Source: Dinoroseobacter sp039192165 (GTDB taxonomy: Bacteria > Pseudomonadota > Alphaproteobacteria > Rhodobacterales > Rhodobacteraceae). Taken from it: a DNA stretch of 64,000 nt. A program made the position numbers and the translations under genes. Below, piece after piece: positions 9,216 to 17,253 of this stretch. The notes beneath the pieces were generated by a model. That model did no database searches, was not told the origin of the DNA, and worked only from the letters and a program-made list of their open reading frames with translations. Location: positions 1 to 64,000 of the forward strand of contig JBCCXD010000006.1 in assembly GCA_039192165.1 (NCBI GenBank). The letters run 5' to 3'. The stretch's first letter is position 1, and the number at the start of each line of letters is the position of its first letter.

Positions 9216-9977
9216 TTATGGCAGGAAACAGTCGAGTAAAAAAGCAAACCCTATAGTTGTGCCAAAGAAGACCACTCCGAGCTTCAAGATCGAGGGCGAG
9301 AGCACCTTGGTCACGACGCTTCCACTAAAACCTCCGAGCGTCGATGCGAGCATCATTGCAGCAGCAGGCGCCCATTCGATGACGCCCGCCAAAATGAATG
9401 TTGACACTGACACAAGGGTAAGCGGGAAAGACATTGCGCTTTTCAATGCGTTCGTGGTCGCGAGCCCAAACCCTCTCAATGAAAAAACCGCCATCAAAAG
9501 GAAACCGAGACCGCCGTTGAAGAACCCTCCATAGGTTGAAACGGCCAACAATGATCCTGTCTCAAGGCCTCTTACAGGCTCGCCACGCTTTGAAAGCCAC
9601 CGCTTTAGCGGCGCTGAGAACCCAAACAGCGCCGTTGCGAAAAGGATCAGACAAGGCACAATCAGCTCGAAAGACTGGATAGGCGTGATCAACAAGATTT
9701 GCGCCCCCAAAAGCCCACCCAGAACGGCTATAAATATACACCTTGTAAGTAGCTTGAAACCGAGGCGGCTAAGCTCGCGACGAAATCCAAACGCAGCTCC
9801 GAGGTAGCCGGGCAAGACGACCATTGCGCTTGTCGCACTCGCGCTGATCGGAGGAACTCCAACAAGTACTAGAGCCGGAAATGTGAGGATGCTCCCACCA
9901 CCGGCAACAGTATTCAGGACTCCGGCAAAAAAAGCCGAAATGATGAGAATGATGTAGTCTAGGACACTACCGGACAT
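9216..9977 (-). CDS. TauE/SafE-family membrane exporter
   Basis: 253 residues from ATG 9977 (a GTG at 9986 is the alternative). The protein is almost entirely hydrophobic, with about eight predicted membrane spans. The N-terminal AGVLNTVAGGGSILTFPAL matches the first repeat of the TauE/SafE (DUF81) family, and GGFFNGGLGFLLMAV is the matching motif of the second half. Characterised members export sulfite, sulfoacetate or other small organic anions from the cytoplasm; the substrate here is unknown. The gene follows the M28 peptidase by 30 bp and is probably the last gene of the tct-peptidase transcription unit. Confidence 0.85.
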   Translation of the reverse strand: MSGSVLDYIILIISAFFAGVLNTVAGGGSILTFPALVLVGVPPISASATSAMVVLPGYLGAAFGFRRELSRLGFKLLTRCIFIAVLGGLLGAQILLITPIQSFELIVPCLILFATALFGFSAPLKRWLSKRGEPVRGLETGSLLAVSTYGGFFNGGLGFLLMAVFSLRGFGLATTNALKSAMSFPLTLVSVSTFILAGVIEWAPAAAMMLASTLGGFSGSVVTKVLSPSILKLGVVFFGTTIGFAFLLDCFLP

Positions 9978-10007
9978 CGGTTGCACGTTCTGGATAGATT
10001 GGGCGCG

Positions 10008-11276
10008 TTACGCGTTTTGCGTGTCTTTGTGCGGAAAGCGCCAACTTTCGGTTTCGATATCGGATGCGTTCAGAGCACATCGCGCAATGCTCTCAAGCGT
10101 GTCTGCAGCGTTCTGCATCGCCTTGGGGTCGACCAGTGCCCGAACGTCGCCTCGCGTCAGTACATATTTCACGGAACTCTCTGGCTCGTTAAAACCAGAC
10201 ACTAGGCGAAAGGCAGGGATTCCGAAGCGAGCAAAACTCGCATTATCTGAGTTGGCCTGAAATGGCTCAAATACCTGCAGTTCCGCACCAATTTGCTTTG
10301 CCGTCGTCTCAAGCCAACGCGATACCCCCTTGAACCCACTGGTCATTGCGGTCAGGCGCGTACCGCCAACAACGGTATCAGCGTTTATGTTCAGGATTAT
10401 CGCTGACCGTTCCTCTTCGGTCTGGTCCTGCAGGTACTTATGGGAGCCAAGCAATCCCCATTCTTCGACGGTGAAGAAGACGAGACGAAGCCCGTGGCGT
10501 GTTTTTACTCGAGACAACCGCCTTGCTACCTCCAGGCACGCGGCGACACCTGAAGCATTGTCGAGCGCACTTTCACCCAAATCATGGCCATCAAAATGAG
10601 CTGACAGAACAACTGTTTTTCCACTGGTGCTGGGGCGATCAAAGATCAGGTTTGTAGCTTCGACCGAGGTTTCATCAGTTTCAATTATGATCCTTGCGCG
10701 CTTCTCTCTGTCTGAAGTTCGCGAGAGGTGAGCGGCGGTTTCAGGGCTGATGCCAACCGCTGGTAAAGTCGGTTCTGTAGCACGGGCGGAGCCAGTTACT
10801 GGTTCGCCAGGTAGGCGCGAAACCACTAGAACACCGACAGCACCCGCTGCGCGGGCTAGTTTTAGTTTCTTGCGGCGATGGAACGTATCCTCCGAGAACA
10901 TAACCTCATGGCGGACCATTGCGATCTTCCCTCGAAGGGCCTCCCCCACTTGCGAGAAATCCGCGTCAAGACCACGCCCAAGATCCAGAACCTCGGCTTC
11001 GATCCCGCCTTTTGGGGTCGCTGTCGACTTTAGAAGCGGGTGGGCTTCGACTGCGCCTAGACCTGGTATAGTCAGCGAGGTGCGAGTGGCTCGCCAACCA
11101 TCATAGCTCACCAAATGCATAGCAACGGGTACACCGAGAGCTTGAGATCCAGCCTCTGCCAGCCAGTCACGAGCGGCACTCTCGGACGCTGTACCACATA
11201 GCCGCCCACCGAAATCGCATAGTGCGTTCAAGTCGCTCATCATTCGGTTCTGTGCATCAGGTACTGCTTCGGTCAT
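10008..11276 (-). CDS. M28-family metallopeptidase with inserted PA domain
   Basis: 422 residues, with no signal peptide in the chosen frame, so it is probably cytoplasmic. Zinc ligands and catalytic residues of family M28 are visible: His227 and Asp229 (AHFDGHD), Asp239 (ALDNASG), Glu271-Glu272 (TVEEWG) and Asp300 (NINADT). A protease-associated-like segment precedes them (RGKIAMVRHEVMF...AGAVGVLVV, about 115-155). ATG 11276 is chosen for the purine-rich AGGAAAAGGAAA just upstream. It overlaps the last 20 bp of tctA, so translation is probably coupled to the transporter. Context suggests hydrolysis of an imported peptide-like or amide-linked carboxylate. Confidence 0.85.
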   Translation of the reverse strand: MTEAVPDAQNRMMSDLNALCDFGGRLCGTASESAARDWLAEAGSQALGVPVAMHLVSYDGWRATRTSLTIPGLGAVEAHPLLKSTATPKGGIEAEVLDLGRGLDADFSQVGEALRGKIAMVRHEVMFSEDTFHRRKKLKLARAAGAVGVLVVSRLPGEPVTGSARATEPTLPAVGISPETAAHLSRTSDREKRARIIIETDETSVEATNLIFDRPSTSGKTVVLSAHFDGHDLGESALDNASGVAACLEVARRLSRVKTRHGLRLVFFTVEEWGLLGSHKYLQDQTEEERSAIILNINADTVVGGTRLTAMTSGFKGVSRWLETTAKQIGAELQVFEPFQANSDNASFARFGIPAFRLVSGFNEPESSVKYVLTRGDVRALVDPKAMQNAADTLESIARCALNASDIETESWRFPHKDTQNA

Positions 11277-12804
11277 TTTCCTTTTCCTGGTCGGTTCGTG
11301 ATGGGGCGTTACCAGTGTGCTTTGCCGCTGCTCTGACGAAGGCAAAGATGGTCCAGACCAGAAGAGCTGCGGAAATCACTAAGAGCCAGAAACTGATAGG
11401 ACGTTCGACAAAGATCGCCGGGTCGCCCCGACCAATGAGCATGGCGCGCCGCAGATTCTCTTCCATGATCGGACCCAAGACGAACCCGACGATGAGCGGC
11501 GCTGGGTCAAATCCAGCAATGCGCATGAAATATCCAGCAACTCCGAACAGCAGAACCAAGCCAATATCGAAAGCGCTAAAGTTCACTGAGTAGACACCGA
11601 TGCAGATAAGGCAGAGGATTGCCGGGTGCAGCAGATGATAGGGGATCTGCAGAAGGCGTACCCAAAGCCCGATAAGGGGAATGTTAAGCACCAGCAGAAG
11701 CAAGTTCCCGATCCAAAAGCTTGCCACCAATCCCCAAAAGATATGCGGGTTTAAATCGAGAAGAGATGGACCAGGCGAAACACCATGGATCAGCAAAGCC
11801 CCTAGCATGATCGCCATTGTTGCGCTTCCGGGGACGCCAAGCGTAAGTGTTGGAATGAAGGCAGATTGGACCGCCGCGTTGTTTGCAGCTTCGGGTGCCG
11901 CAATGCCCGGGATGTGACCTTTGCCGAAAAGATCTCGGGTCCGGGAAACCGTTTTCTCAAGAGAATACGCAAAGAACGCCGCCATGGTCTGCCCAGCCCC
12001 AGGTAGGATACCAACGGCGCTGCCCATGATTGCCCCACGGCCCATTGGCAGCAGGGCCTGCTTCATGTCTGAGCCGCTCGGCGCTAGATCGCGCAGCCGA
12101 ACGTTCTGACGAACCTGGTGTCTACCGCCTGATTGAATGGAGGAGATTATTTCAGCAACGCCAAACAAGCCCATCGCCAGTGCGACCAGACTAATCCCAT
12201 CATAAAGTTGCAAGGCGCCAAAGGTAAAGCGCGCTGTCCCACTGTTGACGTCCGTGCCAACTGTGCCGAGCGCGAGGCCGACTAGAACCATTGCCAGACC
12301 TTTGATGGGAGAACCGCCGGTGATCGTAGCCGCTCCGATCAGACCGAGCACCATCATCGAGAAATACTCCGCTGGCCCGAAAACCAACGTCATTTCCGCG
12401 AGTGTAGGGGCCAACGCAATGAGCAGAAAAATCCCGAATGTTCCGCCTGCAAAGGACGCAATAGTTGTGATGAAAAGTGCAACCCCGGCCCGTCCATTCT
12501 TCGCCATGGGGTTTCCGTCAATCGCAGTTACCGCTGAGGAAGGCGTCCCCGGCAAGTTCAGGAGAATTGCCGCCGTAGAGCCCCCGTACTCAGCGCCATA
12601 GTAAACACCAGCGAGCATGACGATAGCCGCCTCCGGGGTCAGGTAGAAAGAAACAGGCAAAAGCATAGAAACGGCCGCAAGCGATCCGATGCCTGGTAGA
12701 ACCCCGATCAGCGTCCCGAGTAAAACACCCAGAAAGCAATAGGCTAGGTTGGTTGGCGCCAATGCAGTCTCGAACCCGAGTGCGAGATTTCCTAGAAGCT
12801 CCAT
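11257..12804 (-). CDS. tctA: Tripartite tricarboxylate transporter, large permease subunit
   Basis: 515 residues with about twelve membrane spans. Family signatures are clear: LLGVLLGTLIGVLPGIGSL near the N-terminus, YGGSTAAILLNLPGTPSSA (about 72-90) and GILPGAGQTMAAFFAYS (about 265-280), the conserved glycine- and proline-rich pore loops of TctA. It uses an ion gradient to import a carboxylate delivered by the periplasmic TctC. Its ATG shares a base with the stop of tctB (TGATG), so the two are translationally coupled. Confidence 0.95.
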   Translation of the reverse strand: MELLGNLALGFETALAPTNLAYCFLGVLLGTLIGVLPGIGSLAAVSMLLPVSFYLTPEAAIVMLAGVYYGAEYGGSTAAILLNLPGTPSSAVTAIDGNPMAKNGRAGVALFITTIASFAGGTFGIFLLIALAPTLAEMTLVFGPAEYFSMMVLGLIGAATITGGSPIKGLAMVLVGLALGTVGTDVNSGTARFTFGALQLYDGISLVALAMGLFGVAEIISSIQSGGRHQVRQNVRLRDLAPSGSDMKQALLPMGRGAIMGSAVGILPGAGQTMAAFFAYSLEKTVSRTRDLFGKGHIPGIAAPEAANNAAVQSAFIPTLTLGVPGSATMAIMLGALLIHGVSPGPSLLDLNPHIFWGLVASFWIGNLLLLVLNIPLIGLWVRLLQIPYHLLHPAILCLICIGVYSVNFSAFDIGLVLLFGVAGYFMRIAGFDPAPLIVGFVLGPIMEENLRRAMLIGRGDPAIFVERPISFWLLVISAALLVWTIFAFVRAAAKHTGNAPSRTDQEKENDRSST

Positions 12805-13247
12805 CAGGGCATCCGGACAAGTTGCATCGGCATCCCGAGCGTGGTGACGAATACAAGATACCCGAGCGCAATCAGAAACACCGAAAGTGTAGCAACGCGC
12901 ATCGGGACGAACTTCCGCTCGGCTGTTGCTGAGAGAGCGACCGAGACCAGAACTGCAGGCGCAAGACCAAACAAGGGCATGGTTAGCCCGAAGGACGCAA
13001 TCGCCGCCGAAATCGCCAACAAGGGCCGCCGGGCCACATCAAAGCGTTCGCCGCCTTGCAGCATACCTCTCGCAGCAATCACCGCACCGGTTATGATGAT
13101 GAGCCAGCCGAGGAGAGCTGGGAAAGCGCCAGCTCCCATGCTGCGAAGTGTCCCGAGCGGGTACTCCGCACCAACGGCCAAGTAGACTACACCAAAAGCC
13201 AGAAGCGTCAGGCCACCCAAAGTATTGGTGTTCGTTAGGCGGGACAT
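12804..13247 (-). CDS. tctB: Tripartite tricarboxylate transporter, small membrane subunit
   Basis: 147 residues with four hydrophobic spans, the size and topology of TctB. The N-terminal LGGLTLLAFGVVYLAVGAEYPLG is typical of the family, and the last span (VFLIALGYLVFVTTLGM) sits next to the stop. ATG 13247 is preceded by AGGAG at eight bases. It lies between tctC (20 bp upstream) and tctA (overlapping) in the normal tctCBA order. Confidence 0.9.
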   Translation of the reverse strand: MSRLTNTNTLGGLTLLAFGVVYLAVGAEYPLGTLRSMGAGAFPALLGWLIIITGAVIAARGMLQGGERFDVARRPLLAISAAIASFGLTMPLFGLAPAVLVSVALSATAERKFVPMRVATLSVFLIALGYLVFVTTLGMPMQLVRMP

Positions 13248-13267
13248 GCGACGCTCCTGGTACGGTT

Positions 13268-14233
13268 CTATTGTTGGACCTGGATGCCTGCGGATTCCAC
13301 AATTCCGGCCCATCTGTCGCTTTCGGACGACAGGAAGGTCTGGAACTCTTCCGCAGACAACTCGCCTGGGCTCACGCCCAATTGACTTAGACGCTCCTGC
13401 ACTGCGTCTTCTTTCAGAACATCAGCGACCGCGCTGCGTAGTGTGCTGACAATTGCATCCGGTGTGCCTTCAGGCGCCAACAGACCCCACCAATGCCGGA
13501 CTTCAAGATCGACACCGGACTCGATAAACGTTGGCACATCCGGAAGAATTTCAGCGCGTTCCGGCGATGTCACGCCGATGACCTGAATGCTTCCAGCTTC
13601 CACAAGCGAACGTCCAGAGGCGTAGGAGCCAAACGCCACATCCACTTGTGACCCCGCAAGGCCTTGAAGCGATGGTCCGGTCCCACCAAACGGCACATGC
13701 AACAGAGTTGTACCGCTGTCGGCCTGAAAGAGCTCGGCAACCATATGTGTTGTCGCGCCTATCCCGCCCGAGCCGATCGCGACCGCCTCAGGTTCGGCCG
13801 CCATGTCTACTACAGTTTTGATTGATGCGTCTTCCAAGTCGGGCCGGGCGAACAAAACTATTGGCGCGAGACCGACTTGCGCAATGGCTACAAAATCGTC
13901 CGGGGCATAAGCGACGTCCTGATGCACGTTTGGAACAATGGCATAAGGCATGTCCGCAAGAAGCAATGTGTAGCCGTCCGCATCACCACGCGCGACTGAT
14001 TCCGTTCCGACACGGCTACCCGCGCCCGGCCTGTTTTCGACAATGAAGTTGCCACCCACAGCCTCGTTCAAACGTTCTGCGATTATACGGGCGAGCGTAT
14101 CACTGCTGCCTCCTGCGCCATAGGGTGCAACGATTGTCACAGGGCGCTCGGGGTACTCTGCGACCGCTGCAGTCGCCACTAAGGCAAGCGCTGCGAAAAC
14201 ACCTGTAAACTGGGTTGCGCGGGGAATCTTCAT
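13268..14233 (-). CDS. tctC: Tripartite tricarboxylate transporter, periplasmic binding protein
   Basis: 321 residues with a signal peptide (MKIPRATQFTGVFAALALVATAAVA). The mature N-terminus YPERPVTIVAPYGAGGSSDTLAR is the Bug/TctC signature, where the glycine-rich loop binds the ligand carboxylate. RPGAGSRVGTESVA and VPFGGTGPSLQGLAG are further family hallmarks. ATG 14233 has AGGGAG upstream; the longer frame to 14311 is not needed. It is the first gene of the operon and is expressed from the region shared with the divergent LysR gene. The ligand cannot be deduced from sequence. Confidence 0.95.
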   Translation of the reverse strand: MKIPRATQFTGVFAALALVATAAVAEYPERPVTIVAPYGAGGSSDTLARIIAERLNEAVGGNFIVENRPGAGSRVGTESVARGDADGYTLLLADMPYAIVPNVHQDVAYAPDDFVAIAQVGLAPIVLFARPDLEDASIKTVVDMAAEPEAVAIGSGGIGATTHMVAELFQADSGTTLLHVPFGGTGPSLQGLAGSQVDVAFGSYASGRSLVEAGSIQVIGVTSPERAEILPDVPTFIESGVDLEVRHWWGLLAPEGTPDAIVSTLRSAVADVLKEDAVQERLSQLGVSPGELSAEEFQTFLSSESDRWAGIVESAGIQVQQ

Positions 14234-14383
14234 GGGTAGTCTCCCTGATTTATCGTATATGACCGAGTAGTTATTCAGGGTATGGTAGGAAGTGATGCTT
14301 TGCTGCGTCAACGGATATAATATAGCGCAATAATCCGATTTTTACCTTTAAAAACATATCTTAAATGAAGATAACTAGGCGTT
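14234..14383. promoter_or_regulatory. Divergent tctC / lysR control region
   Basis: A 150-bp AT-rich gap separates tctC from the divergent LysR-type gene. LysR regulators usually bind such shared regions. ATATAATATAG near 14317 could serve as a -10 element, but I cannot define an operator with confidence. Confidence 0.45.
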
Positions 14384-15307
14384 ATGAAGCACCCCTTGCC
14401 ACAGTTATTAGCATTCAAAGCAGTCTTAGACACGGGCTCTATGACTGAAGCTGCCCACGTTCTTGGTAAGTCCCAACCTGCGGTCAGCAACCTAATTGCT
14501 CGGCTCGAATTGGATATCGGGCTGCCCCTTTTCGATCGAGAGAAGGGCCGTCTGCGACCAACCAGCGAAGCGCTCGCTTTATCAGCGACCGTTGGCCAGC
14601 TCCTGTCGGGTTACCGGCGGATGGAAGCGTCGGTTGAAATGCTCAAAAGCGGTGGGGGAGGCCATTTGGTCCTCGCCACTTTGCCAATGGTTGGAAATGT
14701 TTTGTTGCCTAAAACCGTCGCTCGGTTTCGGGAGCATGCACCAGACGTGACTGTTCGGGTTCAGACAATGGAGTCGACGAAAGTGCATGACGCTCTGGCA
14801 TCTGGGGTCTTTGATCTTGGCATTGCTGCAACCCCATTCGATGCGGCAAGCGTTCGGATCGAGAGTTTCTCGGTGCCTTGCGTCGCGATCCTGTCAAAAT
14901 CGAACCCCATCCAAGAGACGCAGTACCTGAGTGCTCGTACGCTTTCAGACGTTCCGTTTGTCGCCGTAATGCCCGATAGGCTCCATTACCACACTGTCGC
15001 GCAGACATTTGAGAAAGCGGGCGTCCCTTGGAATGTCGTGTGTGAGTCCGACTCATTCAGAATTGCAGCTGAAATCGTCTCAGGTAGTGATTGCGTGGCA
15101 ATTGTTGATGCCTTGACGGCTCTCGAAATGTCCGAAGTCCTGACGATCCGACCGTTTCATCCGACTATCAGTTATGAGTTTGCGCTCTACCGAGGAGCAG
15201 ACCTACAAAAGCGACCGGTCGTCGACGAATTCTCAAGTGTGTTTTGTGAGGACGCCTCCAAGGCCATCAAAGCGATTTATAGAGAATTCGACAAGCTGCA
15301 GACCTGA
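14384..15307 (+). CDS. LysR-type transcriptional regulator of the tct operon
   Basis: 307 residues. Residues 1-60 are a LysR winged helix-turn-helix: LPQLLAFKAVLDTGSMTEAA, then QPAVSNLIARLE and LPLFDREKGRLRPT. The rest is the periplasmic-binding-like effector domain (HLVLATLPMVGNVLLPKTVARF..., then ASGVFDLGIAATPFD). The divergent position next to tctCBA is the classic arrangement for a pathway-specific regulator, which probably responds to the transported carboxylate or a product of it. Confidence 0.9.
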   Translation: MKHPLPQLLAFKAVLDTGSMTEAAHVLGKSQPAVSNLIARLELDIGLPLFDREKGRLRPTSEALALSATVGQLLSGYRRMEASVEMLKSGGGGHLVLATLPMVGNVLLPKTVARFREHAPDVTVRVQTMESTKVHDALASGVFDLGIAATPFDAASVRIESFSVPCVAILSKSNPIQETQYLSARTLSDVPFVAVMPDRLHYHTVAQTFEKAGVPWNVVCESDSFRIAAEIVSGSDCVAIVDALTALEMSEVLTIRPFHPTISYEFALYRGADLQKRPVVDEFSSVFCEDASKAIKAIYREFDKLQT

Positions 15308-15360
15308 AACACACTTCTAGGGCAAAGGCTCGAAACTTCACAATTCCAACGAGCTTCCGC

Positions 15361-15400
15361 TTTCCGCTCATAAGAGACATCTGACTGGTTTGGTCAGGTT
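15361..15400 (+). repeat. 40-bp dispersed direct repeat, right copy
   Basis: Partner of the repeat at 8827-8866: TTTCCGCTC, AGACATCTGA and TTTGGTCAGGTT are kept at identical spacing. It begins 54 bp after the LysR stop, so the pair brackets the transporter block. Confidence 0.55.
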
Positions 15401-15502
15401 TCTGAAACGCAGTTTCAAGGACCGACAGGGAGAGCCAATTGTTCGCATTCACAAATCAGAGATCCTGATCTCACAGGCAGGAACACAGGCAAATGAATAA
15501 AG

Positions 15503-15787
15503 TTGCCGGGCATTTCGCCGCCTCCGCCTCTAGTCCTTGACCCGATCACAGTACCTGGGCTCGGTCGGGGCTTCTGCGCTGAAGATATCGGCGGCGTGGC
15601 GGGCGGCGGTGGTCAGGTATTTGGAGGTGGTGCTGCCGCCAGTGCAGCGTCAAGATCTGTGTCGTCTAACGTCGCGATCCAGCTTGTCGGAAGCGAGAAC
15701 GCGACTTTCACACGCGATCAGATGCGGGATCTTATCGAACATCTCAATGAAGCACAGGAAGGTGGAAGTATTATCCGCCTTGTTTAG
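15503..15787 (+). pseudogene. Possible C-terminal fragment of a phage tail-type protein
   Basis: This frame has no good start (TTG at 15503, no ribosome binding site) but ends in what looks like genuine protein: a glycine/alanine-rich linker, then VAIQLVGSENATFTRDQMRD and LIEHLNEAQEGGSIIRLV. A short hydrophilic end of this type (threonine-rich strand, then an amphipathic helix and a terminal strand) resembles the C-termini of phage tail tape-measure-like proteins. The assignment is tentative. It would fit a decayed prophage next to the tRNA gene. Confidence 0.3.
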
Positions 15788-15856
15788 TTTCTCATGGCCA
15801 ACTGGACAAAAAGCATAGCTATACCCAACTAAGTTGCAGGCATGGCGGATCTAAGG

Positions 15857-15918
15857 TCGGCTGAGCCAGCCCCTAGCGGGGCTATGTCAAGCCCTTAGCG
15901 GGGCGTGGCTAAGGCTGA
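15857..15918. other. Compact folded element: outer stem enclosing two repeated hairpins
   Basis: TCGGCTGAGCCA (15857-15868) can pair with TGGCTAAGGCTGA (15906-15918). Inside lie AGCCCC-TAGC-GGGGCT (15868-15883) and a second copy of the same motif, GCCC-TTAGCG-GGGC (15891-15904). The result is a three-way-junction-like fold in about 62 nt. It could be a small RNA, a leader structure or a replication signal. No family is recognised. Confidence 0.45.
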
Positions 15919-16053
15919 TTGGTGTATGACGCCCTCTGTCGGTGACATGGCTATCTTAAGCCAAGACGGTCGAATGAGCGTGACAAGATGCGCATAGGAA
16001 CGCTCAACCGCCGATTAAGGGGCGGGATACAAGTACGGAGCTAAGTTCAACTT

Positions 16054-16069
16054 GGCTCGCGCGCGAGCC
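16054..16069. promoter_or_regulatory. 16-bp perfect palindrome upstream of a small membrane ORF
   Basis: GGCTCGCGCGCGAGCC is its own reverse complement and ends just before the GGAG ribosome binding site of the 33-codon ORF at 16088. It could be an operator (an XRE repressor is encoded nearby) or an mRNA hairpin that limits translation. Confidence 0.4.
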
Positions 16070-16087
16070 TCGCTCCGGAGAAATCCA

Positions 16088-16189
16088 ATGCGAGTGATTA
16101 TCGCGATCGAGGGGAAGGTCAGCTACGGCGACGTAGTTATGACCTTACAACTCCTCGTTACTCTGATTGGCATCCTTGTGATGCTTTGA
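16088..16189 (+). CDS. 33-residue hydrophobic peptide
   Basis: ATG 16088 has GGAG seven bases upstream. The peptide has a short hydrophilic start (MRVIIAIEGKVSYGDV) and a single hydrophobic C-terminal segment (VMTLQLLVTLIGILVML), giving one membrane span. It is too small for most gene finders. Its size and topology resemble phage-borne or type I toxin peptides; that function is inference. A UUCG-capped hairpin follows nine bases after the stop. Confidence 0.4.
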   Translation: MRVIIAIEGKVSYGDVVMTLQLLVTLIGILVML

Positions 16190-16198
16190 AGATGGGAA

Positions 16199-16218
16199 GG
16201 GCGGTCTTCGGGCCGCCC
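16199..16218. terminator. GC-rich UUCG hairpin, probably bidirectional terminator
   Basis: GGGCGGTC-TTCG-GGCCGCCC forms an 8-bp stem with a UUCG tetraloop. It sits between the 33-codon ORF and the convergent XRE gene. No long T-run follows on the plus strand; on the minus strand TTCCCATCTTC follows. Confidence 0.55.
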
Positions 16219-16221
16219 AAC

Positions 16222-16449
16222 TCATTTCCTCAACCTCAAACCAAGCCCGCCGCCGTTCTGGGGGATGAACTCAACGCCCGCAGCTTCCAGCGCTGTTTGG
16301 ATCGCCAAAACCGCTCTTTCGGACGCCGCAAGAACACTCTTTCCCTCGGCGCGCTCTACTGTCGGAAGTGACAGCCCCGCCTGTTCCGCAAGATGCGCTT
16401 GTGACCACTCCAGCAAAGCACGTGCGGCCTTGATCTGATTGCCTGTCAT
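16222..16449 (-). CDS. XRE-family (Cro/CI-type) helix-turn-helix regulator
   Basis: 75 residues, essentially a lone HTH domain. TGNQIKAARALLEWSQAHLA is followed by EQAGLSLPTVERAEG, in which helices 2 and 3 of the HTH are clear, then a C-terminal segment AAGVEFIPQNGGGLGLRLRK. The FIPQNGGG(L/V)GLR ending is common in small alphaproteobacterial and prophage XRE proteins. It is divergent from the frameshifted gene at 16498 and may repress it and itself. Confidence 0.85.
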   Translation of the reverse strand: MTGNQIKAARALLEWSQAHLAEQAGLSLPTVERAEGKSVLAASERAVLAIQTALEAAGVEFIPQNGGGLGLRLRK

Positions 16450-16497
16450 TTCGCCTATTGATCCTTAGGGGTCATACCTCAGAAGCAGACCGAGACA

Positions 16498-16901
16498 ATG
16501 ACAACACCAAACTACCGCTATGAGTTTGGGGCCTTCGACGAGTGTTTGGAGCATTTCTGCGCTCCGTTTGAGATCGACCCGCCAGAGAGTGTCTACGAGG
16601 ATGGTGAGCCGACTTTGACCGACCCGCTGATGGATTGGATCACGCAAAATAACGCCAACATGAATTGGCTATTTGCTGGAAGCTCTAGCGCCATTCTACG
16701 CGAGTGGATGGACACAGGCGCCAAAGAGCGCAAGTTCGTCTTAAGCGTTCTCGGCTCGAACCTGAGGTGCAGGCCGGGCAGCTGACCATGATCACAGCGG
16801 TAATCGAACAGAAGCTTCCAATAGATGAGCCTTTGGAGATTTTCGGTCAATTGGTGAAGGACCGTCGGGCTGCACGGCTAGCAGATCCAAAGAAGGTCTA
16901 A
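16498..16901 (+). pseudogene. Unknown accessory gene, apparently frameshifted
   Basis: The first frame (16498-16785) reads naturally up to REWMDTGAKERKFV and then becomes arginine- and cysteine-rich before a stop. The -1 frame is open from 16704 to 16901 and reads as protein: LEPEVQAGQLTMITAVIEQK, then LPIDEPLEIFGQLVKDRRAA. Joined somewhere between about 16715 and 16755, the two give a protein of roughly 130 residues. DWITQNNANMNWLFAGSSSA resembles small plasmid and phage proteins of Rhodobacteraceae whose function is not known. A sequencing error would give the same picture. Confidence 0.5.
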
Positions 16902-17021
16902 ACCGCAAGAATCAAACCACAAAGCAAAGGGCGTGCCTTGGCGAGCCTCTTTTTGCCGGTTACCCCAGAGCAATTTTTCGCCCTCAGAACAGACGAGAAA
17001 TCAGCTAAGTCATTGATTTTA

Positions 17022-17097
17022 TGGTGCCCCCACACGGACTCGAACCGCGGACCTACTGATTACAAATCAGTTGCTCTACCAGCTGAGCTATAGGGGC
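17022..17097 (-). tRNA. tRNA-Thr (anticodon TGT)
   Basis: A full cloverleaf reads on the minus strand. The acceptor arm GCCCCTA pairs with TGGGGGC and the CCA end is encoded. AGCTCAGCTGGTAGAGC forms the D arm and ACTGA-TTTGTAA-TCAGT the anticodon arm with TGT. GGTTCGAGTCC lies in the T arm. Its 3' end faces the decayed phage-like region at 15.4-17.0 kb, the side on which elements using the tRNA 3' end would insert. Confidence 0.95.
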
Positions 17098-17253
17098 ACA
17101 CAAACGTCTCACTAGCCAAGCCGCGGACGACTGACAAGAGCCAGATGATCCCGTTTGCGGATTTCTGGCAAACCCTGCACGACACTTTCGGGCTTTCAAC
17201 CGCGCGGATACCCGTGCAAATACTACCATTGAGCAGATAACTTCAGGACGACA

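Noticed and set aside
15300..17100. Duplicated tRNA-Thr 3' end as a left attachment site
   Set aside because: No second copy of the TGGTGCCCCCACACGG end was seen in the region.
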